Source: Diacronema lutheri (taxonomy: Eukaryota > Haptophyta > Pavlovophyceae > Pavlovales > Pavlovaceae). Taken from it: a stretch of DNA of 64,000 nt. Location: positions 585,001-649,000 of the forward strand of contig JAGTXO010000017.1 of assembly GCA_019448385.1 (NCBI GenBank). The letters are read 5' to 3'. The notes beneath the pieces are model-generated. The model searched no databases. It worked only from the letters and a program-made list of their open reading frames with translations, and was not told the DNA's origin. Both the position numbers and the translations under genes were made by a program. Below are positions 1-7,153 of this stretch, piece by piece. Each line of letters opens with the position of its first letter. The first letter of the stretch is position 1.

Positions 1-193
1 GTGCCGCCGCCGCCTCCGCTGCCCAACGCGGCGCGCGCGAGCAGCGCGGGCGGCGGCGAGCAGAAGAGCGCGTGCACGCGCCCGTCCGCAAAGCGCGCGC
101 CGCATCTCTTGCACACCTCGCGTGGCGCGCGGCCGCGCGTGGGCGCCGCACCGTCGCCCGCGCCGCGCGCGCGCGCGCGCGCGCGCGCGCCCT

Positions 194-233
<40 letters not shown>

Positions 234-2866
234 GGCGTGGGCGTGGGCGTCGGCGAGCTCATGTGCGCGCGGCGCGCGCGCACCGCCGCGCCTGCCCGCG
301 CCAGCGTCGGCGCGGGCGACGTCGCCCGACTCATCGCCGTCGCACCGCCTGGACGCGCGCGCGGGTCGAGCGTGAGGGAAGGGCGTGAGGGGAGGGGAGG
401 GGGGGGGGGGGGGGGCAGGCATGCGGGCGGTGCGGGGTGAATGGCGTGCGCGTGCGCGGTGAGGGGTGAATGGCGGGCGCCCGTGGCTCGCGATAGGACT
501 GAATCCCGGATGCGGCCGGCCTCGGCACGCTTTGGGATGCGCGCTCGTGGATCCGAAGGGATCCCGCGATCCGGGATGCGCGCTCGTGGATCCGAAGGGA
601 TCCCGCGATCCGGGATGCGCGCTCGTGGATCCGAAGAAATCCCGCGATCCGGGATGCGCGCTCGTGGATGCGAAGGGATCCCGCGATCCGGGATGCGCGC
701 TTGTGGATCCGAAGGGATCCCGCGATCCGGGATGCGCGCTCGCGGATCCGTGCCCTCAAGCCACGCGAGCGCGCGCGCGCGGCCGCGGCCGCGGCGCGCG
801 CACTTTTGAAAAAGCGCGCGGAGCGCCTCCGCTTGCTCCGTCGAGCAGACGAGCGCAAGAAGTCCGGCGAGGTCCGGCGGCGCGCCGTCGCCCCCTCCGC
901 CGCCCGCACCGCCCGCGCTACCGCCCGCGTCGCGCGCGCCGCCCGCACGATCGCCATCGCCGCCGCCATCGCCGCCGCCGCCGCCGTCGCCACCGCCACC
1001 GCACGCGCCCCGCTCGATCGCGGCGACGAGCTCGCTCGCGTGCGCGCCGAGCGACGGCAGCGCCTCCGTCACCTCCGCCTCGCCGAGCCGGACAAGCTCG
1101 TTGGCGTCCTCCAGGCAGAGCGGAAGCCGGCCGCGCAGCATGCGCGCGCCGCCCACCGCCACGGCCATCCCGGTGTCGGGCAGCCAGCCGCTGCCGCCGC
1201 TGCCGCCGCCGCCGCCGCTGCCGCCGCTGCCGCCGCTGCCGCCGCTGCCGCCGCCTGCGCCGGCGCTGGCCGCGTGCCACGCGCCGGCGGCGCCCGCTCC
1301 AGCCGCCGCGCCGTCCGCGCCGCTGCCGTTTGCGGGCGCGATCGGCCCGGCGCACGTCCCCCCGTATCCGCTGTTGTTGTAACCGCCGCCATTCGCCAAA
1401 CCGTACCCGCCGCTGCCGCCGTAACCGCCGTAACCGCCGTCGCCGCTGCCCGAGCCGTACCCGCCGCCCGCGCCGGCGTACGCGCCGCTGCCGCCGCCGT
1501 TGGCGAACCCGCCGCCGGAGGCGCCGTAGCCGCCGCCCGCGTCCTCGTACCCGGCGCCCGCGGCGCGGAACTTTCCGAGAAGTTTCCGCACGCGCACATT
1601 GTAGATGTACACGTGGACCGGCGCCGGCGCGTGTGCGGGGCTGCCCGGCCGATCGCCGCCGCCGCCACCGCTGCCCGCCGCCTGCCGAAGCGCCGCGTGC
1701 GCCGGCGATGGCGAACGCTGCCGCGGCGCGTTCGCGGAGAGCACGGCGAGCGCGGAGGGCGGGAGAATGGCCTCCATGCGCTTTAAGCACGCGTCCTGCA
1801 GCGCATCATCGTAGAGAAGCACAATGCTCAACGCCGCACCGCCGCCGTCGCCGCCGCCGCCGGCGCCGGCGCCGGCGCCGGCGCCGCCGTCGCTGCCGCC
1901 GCCGGCCGGCGATGGCAGCGGCGCGCGCGCGCCAGCGGGCAGATGCGCTCCGCCTGCGCCGCCGGTGCACGCGTGCGCGCCGTTCTGCGGATGCGGCGGT
2001 GGGCGGCGCGCGTACGGCGCGCTCAGCGGCCCACGGCTGCCACCGCCACCACCTCCACCACCGCCGCCGCCGCCGCCAACGCCGCCGCCGCCTCGCCGGC
2101 GATGGTCCGACGCGCCCCCAAAGCCACTGGCGATGGCGATGCGCGCCGCACCGCCTGCGCCGCCGCCGCCGGCCGCGCCGGCCGCCAAGGCGGCCGAGAG
2201 GTGGCCAAGTCGACCGTTGCCGCCGCCGGTTGCGTTCATCAGCGCGAGCCCGCCGGCGTGCGCCGCCCCCATGAGCATCGGGCCGGGCGGCGCGCCCCAC
2301 AGAGCCCCGGGCGCGCCAGGCGCCGCGCCCGGGCCGACCGATCCGCAAACGCCGTCCGCCCACGCACAGCCGCCGCGCGTGGCGCACGCGGCGTTTGCCC
2401 CCCATGCAGACGCGCCCGCGCATGGCCCCGCGCCACCGCCCATCGCCTCGGCGCCACCCCAGCCAACAAGCTGCCCCGCTGCGCCCCAGCAGCCGCCGCA
2501 GCAGCCGGCGCCAAAGCCGCCGGCCGCGCCGTAGCACGCGCCGCCCATCGCGTCGTGCGGCGCGTGGCCTGCGCCACCGACGCCGACGCCGCCACGCCAG
2601 TCTGTCGCGCTCGGTGACGGCCATTCGCACCCGCCGCCGCCGGCGCTGCCGCTGCCGCCGCCACCGCCAATGCCTCCGCCGCCGCCGCGCGCGCGCACGC
2701 CCGATCCGCTGCCACCGCCGCCGGCCGGCCCCGCGCTATTGTAGTAGTGCCAGCCGATGCGGTGGGACGGATCACCGCATTGGCCGCACGGCGCGCGGCA
2801 TAGCCGGCTCTGGTGCCCGCTCTGCCCGCAGTTGTAACAGATGGCCGCGGCCGGGCCGCCGAACAT
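1..2866 (-). CDS. Gly-rich CCHC zinc-knuckle protein, 3' end outside window
   Basis: Reading the minus strand from an ATG at 2866, one frame stays open to base 1, so the gene is cut by the window edge. Residues about 9-22 form a zinc knuckle of spacing C-x2-C-x4-H-x4-C (core CYNCGQSGH), followed by a second Cys pair (CGQCGDPSH). Such knuckles bind single-stranded nucleic acid, so RNA binding is the likely role. Most of the rest is Gly/Ala/Ser low complexity, but several ordinary stretches in the same frame argue that the frame is real, for example SIVLLYDDALQDACLKRM near 1.8 kb, VHVYIYNVRVRKLLGKF near 1.6 kb and LCLEDANELVRLGEAEV near 1.1 kb. Below about 810 the frame runs into a 39-bp repeat, so an intron or the real stop may lie there; a GTGCGC donor is present near 808. 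The start is the first in-frame ATG; no upstream exon was found. Confidence 0.6.
534..757. repeat. 39-bp tandem repeat with internal palindromes
   Basis: About six copies of a 39-bp unit begin at 534, 573, 612, 651, 690 and 729. Each unit holds GGATCC-GAA-GGGATCC, that is two GGATCC hexamers facing each other, then CGCGATCCGGGATGCG. Copies differ at one to three bases and the last is partial. The array lies near the open end of the zinc-knuckle gene, probably in an intron or the 3' region, because in that frame it would encode an unusual Pro/Arg/Ser repeat. Confidence 0.85.
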
Positions 2867-3309
2867 CGCCCGGCGCCTGCAGCCCGCGTCGCCCCCAAAC
2901 CCGCGCTCTGTTACGGGCGTCACGGCCGTCACCCCACAAAATGCCGTCACCCAAAAGCCGTTGCCGTCGATGGCACGTGCCGCCGCGGCGTTGTTGCTGA
3001 CGGCTGTGGGTGGGGCACGCCGCTGACAGTGACGGCTGCAGGGTCCTGAGCCTGTCTATCTCCCCTCCCTTCCCCTTCGCGCCGCGCCTCTTATGTTTAC
3101 GGCTGCGCGCGCGGCCGTGCGCCTGAGCGGCGGCCGCCTCCACCGGGTACGCGCGCGCATGCCTCGCCAACGGCCAACGGCTCGGGCCGCCGCGAGCACT
3201 CAGCGGCGAAGCTCGCCCCCCCCCGCAGCAACGCGCCCCGTGTGAGCCATGATATGGGGGGGGGGGGGGGGGGGGGGATTCTGTGAGTCTCACCCGGCAC
3301 TCGCCCCCT
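2867..3309. other. Intergenic stretch between two minus-strand genes
   Basis: This stretch holds the presumed promoter of the zinc-knuckle gene and the 3' end of the DUF501 gene. A run of 22 G lies at 3256-3277. I see no convincing gene here; open frames are low complexity. Confidence 0.5.
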
Positions 3310-4839
3310 TCAGCTTTGGTTGTGCAGCTGTTCGCACTGGCGCGACACGGCGTCGAGCAGCGCCAACGCCGACGCCTGCAGCTCCGCGTCGCGCTCCTCA
3401 CAGCCAGCCGTATTACCCAACGCGCCGATTGGCCCCAGCGCGGCCGCCGCAACGTCCGAAGCGCGCCGCCGCGCCGCCGCGCCTGCATGCGCGCGACGCT
3501 CGTGCGCTGCGCGCTGGCGCTCGGCGGCTGCGTCGCCCAGTCCGGATCGCAGCGCAAAATCGACCCACATGCCCGCAACATTGGCATGTTGCGCGCCGCG
3601 CCGAGCGCCGAGCGCCGACGCCGTGGGCACTACCGCGCCGCACACGCCAGCGTCGAACGATGAAGCGGGCGCCGCGATGGGCGCACTGGGATCGTGGCGC
3701 GCGCCACCGCCGCCGTGTTCGTCGGCGCCTGCGCCTGCGCCCGCGCCCGCGCCGGCGCCGTGCTGCGCGGCGAGCTGGTGGACGGCAAGGTGGTGTCCAA
3801 AATGGGCGTGCAGGCATTTGAGCTGCGCCTGATCCCCAATACCGCCCACGCCCGTATCGCGCAGCCGCGCGGCCCAGCCGCGCTCGTGGACGAGAGCGGC
3901 GTCGGGCGCAAGCAGCAAGGCCCACCGTTCGGCTGCGTAACTGTGGCCAAAGAACAACAACAAAACAAAAATAGGCGCGCGCGCGCGCGCGCCAAATGTG
4001 GGCACGGACGGGACGCGGGCGGCGGGTGGGCGATGGGGCGGGCGGTGCACGGGTGAGCGTGTGGGGCGGGGCGGCTGCGTGGGCGTCTGGCGGACGCGCG
4101 CCCATTGCCGTGTGCCACGCAGCAGTCGCCCATTGCCGTGTGCCACGCAGCCATACGGCGGCGCGCGCGCGCGGGCAGCGCCGAGGGGCGCGCTCGCGGC
4201 GGCGAGAGGGCGCGTGCAGCGCCCGGCGCGGTGCTTGCACGAGCCAAGCGCCGCGCACGAGCCAAGCGCCGCGCACGAGCCAAGCGCCGCGCGGCGCGCT
4301 GAGCCCATCGTGCAGCGCCCGGCGCGGCGCTCTGTGAGCCGCGCGAGGGTCATGCGGCTGATGGAGGCCAAGCCAAGGCGCTTGCGTTGCCATTGCGTGT
4401 GCTGGCGGGGGCGGCCATGCGGGCAACGGCGGCGCCGGCGCGGCGCGCGTGGCGCGCGCGGCGCGCACGCGGAGTGTGCTCGCGCCATCTCCGCGGTGAG
4501 GGGCTGCGACGCGCTCAGGGCCGCGCGCAGGAGCGGAATGAAGCCGACGGCCTCGAGATGCGACACCTGCGCGCGGAGCAGCGGGCACACGAGCCAGAAG
4601 AGCGTCGGCCACGGCTGCATGCGCGTGAGCGTGCCGCGCGCCGCCGCGCTCGAGCCGCGGCTAACGGAGAGCTCGGCAGAGAGCGGATACATGCGGAGCA
4701 CCGTCGGTGCGCCCGTCGCGACGTCACGTGCGGCGACCGAGTGCGCGTTCCACGGGCAAAAGCCGATGTGCCGCGTCACGGCGTCCACGTCGGCCGTCGC
4801 CAGTGCCGTCGCGCATCGCCGCCACGCGATCTCGCGCAT
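3310..4839 (-). CDS. DUF501-family protein, two exons
   Basis: Exon 1 is 4839-4469 and exon 2 is 3940-3310 (TGA), giving 333 residues. The intron has donor GTGCGCGCC and a classic acceptor with a T-rich tract ending TTGGCCACAG; phase 2 agrees and makes an Ala codon at the join. DUF501 hallmarks are present: RHIGFCPW near the N terminus, PTLFWLVCP followed by a conserved LEAVGF, then DTGVGGIGD and LKCLHAHFGHHLA, and later VAGMWVDF. DUF501 proteins are known mainly from bacteria, where their function is unknown; Cys/His pairs in LKCLHAH suggest a metal or catalytic site, which is inference. The C-terminal half carries an Ala/Gly insert and a long tail ending LLDAVSRQCEQL, making it about twice the bacterial length. 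The gene is divergent from the one-helix protein gene with only 41 bp between the two ATGs. Confidence 0.8.
   Translation of the reverse strand: MREIAWRRCATALATADVDAVTRHIGFCPWNAHSVAARDVATGAPTVLRMYPLSAELSVSRGSSAAARGTLTRMQPWPTLFWLVCPLLRAQVSHLEAVGFIPLLRAALSASQPLTAEMARAHSACAPRAPRAPRRRRRCPHGRPRQHTQWQRKRLGLASISRMTLARLTERRAGRCTMGSARRAALGSCAALGSCAALGSCKHRAGRCTRPLAAASAPLGAARARAPPYGCVAHGNGRLLRGTRQWARVRQTPTQPPRPTRSPVHRPPHRPPAARVPSVPTFGARARAPIFVLLLFFGHSYAAERWALLLAPDAALVHERGWAARLRDTGVGGIGDQAQLKCLHAHFGHHLAVHQLAAQHGAGAGAGAGAGADEHGGGGARHDPSAPIAAPASSFDAGVCGAVVPTASALGARRGAQHANVAGMWVDFALRSGLGDAAAERQRAAHERRAHAGAAARRRASDVAAAALGPIGALGNTAGCEERDAELQASALALLDAVSRQCEQLHNQS
4084..4310. repeat. Short tandem repeats inside the DUF501 intron
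   Basis: Two copies of a segment with core CCCATTGCCGTGTGCCACGC lie near 4099-4150, and three copies of an 18-bp unit (GAGCCAAGCGCCGCGCAC) near 4239-4295. They sit wholly in the 528-bp intron of the DUF501 gene and explain the long open frames seen there. Confidence 0.75.
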
Positions 4840-4880
4840 GGCGGCGCCCTTTTCCAAACGTGCGAATTCGAGAGTCCACA
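4840..4880. promoter_or_regulatory. 41-bp gap between two divergent start codons
   Basis: The ATG of the DUF501 gene (4839, minus) and that of the one-helix protein gene (4881, plus) are separated by 41 bp. The gap is less GC-rich than its surroundings and holds CCCTTTTCC and CGAATTCGAG (the palindrome CGAATTCG). Core promoter elements for both genes must be in this gap, overlap coding sequence, or act from within a neighbouring exon. No TATA box is visible. Confidence 0.6.
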
Positions 4881-5777
4881 ATGGCGCGTCGCCTCGTGAT
4901 TGCCCTCGCGCTCCTCGCAGGCGCGGCGGTGCCGACCGGCGCGCTGCGCGTGGTGGGCGCGCCGACTCGCGCGCGCGCGCGCATTTCGCGCACCACGTGC
5001 GTTCGCATGGACGACGCGCCCACGCGCGAGGTCGTCTTCCCGCCAGAGGAGGTGGAAGCCGCGTACGCGGCGGAGGTGCGCGCGCCAGCGTGCGGCCGCC
5101 ACCGATTGCGGGCGGCAATGCCCGGAGGCGCGGTGGCGCGTGGCGGCGGCGACATCTCGCTGCGCGCGGGCCGGCGCTCACAGCCTTGCCGCGCGGCATC
5201 GCCTCAACCGCGTCGCCTGTCGCCTTTGCGCGCGGTTTCGCGTCGGCGCAGGTCGACGCGGTGCTCGCCAAGCTCGGCCCGTACGTTCCGGAGGATGAGC
5301 GGTACTTGTTCGGCTTCGTGCCATGGGCGGAGAAGATCAACGGCCGTTTTGCGATGATGGGCTTCACCATCCTCCTCATCCTCGAGAGCGTCCTCGGGAA
5401 GGTGCGCGCGGCGCGCGCCCCTCCGCGTCGCGCGTACCGGCCATTCGTGGCACGCCGGCCATGCGCGTGGCCCGGAAGAACGCGTCGTCGTTCGCGCGCT
5501 CGTGCGGAGGTGCAGCGCTTTGAAACGGCTGCGCGCGCGCAGTCGGAGCGCCACATGCTGCGCGCGGGGGGGGGGGGGGGGGGGGGGGGGCTACGGTGTA
5601 ACGGCGCGCAAGCCCCTCAGTCGCCTTGTTGCCAAGCCGCTCTCCACCTGCGCTCGCGCTCACAGCCCGTGCCGACCGCCCATACTTGCGCGCGCCACCT
5701 GCTCTCCGCGATGCGCTGCTCTGCGCCCGCGTTCCGTCCCCGGAAATGCGTAGGGCATTTTGCAAATCTTCAACTAG
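4881..5777 (+). CDS. One-helix high-light-inducible-like (HLIP/OHP) chlorophyll-binding protein
   Basis: Three exons are proposed: 4881-5075, 5252-5401 and 5754-5777 (TAG), giving 122 residues. Both donors are GTGCGCGC and the acceptors are GGCGCAG and GCGTAG; phases agree. Residues 1-20 form a hydrophobic signal-peptide-like segment (LVIALALLAGAAVPTGAL) followed by an Arg-rich, transit-peptide-like part, as expected for import into a secondary plastid. Residues 90-112 hold the conserved helix WAEKINGRFAMMGFTILLIL, with the E-x2-N-G-R motif (E92, N95, R97) that ligates chlorophyll in HLIP, OHP and LHC helix 1 and 3. One helix only makes it an OHP/HLIP-type photoprotection or pigment-carrier protein of the thylakoid. 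The last exon would encode just seven residues, GILQIFN, which match the usual G-[IV]-L ending of this family; this tiny exon is the least certain part. Confidence 0.82.
5566..5590. repeat. Run of 25 G inside intron 2 of the HLIP-like gene
   Basis: A pure G homopolymer of 25 bases lies in the 352-bp second intron, on the coding strand. Length in the source DNA may differ because such runs are hard to sequence. Confidence 0.85.
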
Positions 5778-6468
5778 CTGCCTCGACTCTCACACTGCCG
5801 GCGAGTCAACCGGGCTGGCTGAAGCGCAGTTGGTCACACGCACCTCGAAGACGCAGGTCCGATCGTGGCGCGCACACTGGTCACCGGCGTCTGGCGCAAC
5901 GCACCGCCGCACCCCCCGACCGCCGGCAAGGCCGAGCCCGGCAACGACACCGAGCATGGACACGGACCGTCGACGACGGGCCAAATAGCAAGGGGGGGGG
6001 GGGGAAGGGGGGGGGGGGGGGGATGAAGTCAGGACGGTGACGACAAGATCCGAGGCTCGCAGTGGCAGACGTAATGTGGACGCTCACACTGATATTCGCT
6101 TCAAGAAAAGCCGGCAGTGTTCACTCTGCGCTGCAGTCAGCGCGCGCGCCGCGCGCGCGCACCAGGTGCACTACCCATCCAGGCCCCATGCCGGCGAGCG
6201 GAGGCCACGCCGCCGCCCGCCCAAATGCCGCGGGCAGCCGCCGCGCAGCGCGCCGGCGCTCTGCGCGAGAGCGCCAGCGCAGTGCGCGCGCGCTGCCCGC
6301 GCGCGCGTGGGCGGGCGCCGCGCGGACCCCCGCGCTGCAATGCCGTTTCGCACGGGGCCCTTCATTCCGGTGCACCGATGCGTGCGCGCCAATACTGCGC
6401 GCGCCGCGCGCCGCGCCGTGCCGCCATCGCACGCCCTCGCCCGGTCGCCTGCGCCCAGGGCGACGCTT
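5778..6468. other. Convergent 3' region between HLIP-like and selenoprotein H genes
   Basis: This stretch is the shared downstream region of two convergent genes. It holds G runs at about 5991-6023 and a hairpin at 6082-6125 described separately. Open frames through 6120-6430 are low complexity and show no recognisable protein. No further gene is supported. Confidence 0.5.
6082..6125 (-). promoter_or_regulatory. Hairpin with GUGA/GA pair, weak SECIS candidate
   Basis: On the minus strand, about 345 nt past the stop of the selenoprotein H gene, AGTGA-ACACTG is matched by CAGTGT-GAGCG, giving a perfect 6-bp stem flanked by the GUGA and GA that form the non-Watson-Crick core of a SECIS element. 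The inner part can pair as CGGCUUU with GAAGCG. Against it: the lower helix is short for a SECIS and the conserved unpaired AA (or CC) on the 5' apical side is not at the usual distance. Some SECIS must exist in the 3' UTR if the UGA is read as selenocysteine. Confidence 0.22.
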
Positions 6469-6996
6469 TTACGCGCCGACGCGCGCGACGGCGGCCGTGA
6501 CGACCTCGTCGACGTCGAGCGCCTTAAGGAGGGCGAACGGGCGAGGCATGTCGAGGAGCGAGACGATGGGCTCGCCCACCACGCCATCCTCGCCGCGCAC
6601 CGTCACCTCGAAGCAGCCCTTGCGCGGCTTGTCGCCGTTCACCTCAACCTGGACGGTGGCCGGAAGCTTCTCAGCGAGGAGCTTGCGGACCTGTGCGGGT
6701 GGTGGCCGGCGCAGCAGCGCGCGTGCAGCCAGCGCGCCGCGTGAGCAGCCCACCCGGCCGTGCGCCGCGCGGCCGCACGCGCGCGCGCGCGCCCGCAGGC
6801 GCCGCGCCTTCTCGGCCCGGGTCTTGAACGCGCCTCAGGACTTGCACGCCTCGATGTGGACACGCAGGGCGCCCGCCGGCGCCTTGTCGCCCTTGATCGG
6901 GCTGGGCGCGGCGGCCGCCACGCTCGTCTTCGCCTTCTTCGTCACGCCCTTTGAGGGCGAGCCGGCCGGCGCCTTGCCGCGCGTCGTTTTCGCCAT
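6469..6996 (-). CDS. SELENOH: Selenoprotein H with in-frame UGA (selenocysteine)
   Basis: Exon 1 is 6996-6808 and exon 2 is 6690-6469 (TAA), giving 136 residues if the TGA at 6837-6835 is read as selenocysteine. The redox motif is C51-K-S-U54 within VHIEACKSU, then FKTRAEK, matching the CxxU thioredoxin-like fold of selenoprotein H. After the join come VRKLLAEKLP, VQVEVNGDKPRKGCFEV, the hallmark VN-x-KPR-x-G-x-FEV block of the family, and a regular C terminus. The N terminus is Lys/Arg/Ala-rich (KGVTKKAKT), fitting nuclear or nucleolar location as known for animal SELENOH. The intron fits best as GC-AG: AAG|GCGCGG with acceptor CCGCACAG; this gives the family spacing of about 29 residues between Sec and KPR. 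Role: thiol-based redox protein. The start is the first ATG before the basic segment; an earlier ATG at 7065 is possible. Confidence 0.85.
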
Positions 6997-7153
6997 CACG
7001 AAGTCGCAGCGGCCCGGCCGAATGATACGACTCGCTTTTGACTTTGGACATTCATTACTGATCACTTGAATACTTTTTAGTTTTTACCTTTTTTTGATTT
7101 TCATTGAGCGCCCCCGGAGTGATACCGACATGCGCAAGCAGCGCGCACGCCTG
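6997..7153. promoter_or_regulatory. AT-rich upstream region of the selenoprotein H gene
   Basis: Base composition drops sharply from the GC-rich surroundings: 7020-7105 is rich in T and A (CTTTTTAGTTTTTACCTTTTTTT). It lies directly upstream of the minus-strand selenoprotein H start and just downstream of the stop (7154) of the next minus-strand gene, so it likely holds the promoter. Confidence 0.5.

Noticed and set aside
466-2274. Long Arg-rich plus-strand open frame
   Set aside because: It is the shadow of the minus-strand zinc-knuckle gene: Arg/Pro-rich composition typical of antisense reading of GC-rich Ala/Gly codons and no domain.
3998-6040. 680-residue plus-strand frame
   Set aside because: It fuses DUF501 antisense, two introns and the middle exon of the HLIP-like gene; only 5252-5401 in it is coding.
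6320-6366. ATGA-started GC-rich stem as a SECIS candidate
   Set aside because: A good stem and an AAA in the loop are present, but the 3' GA of the SECIS core is missing.
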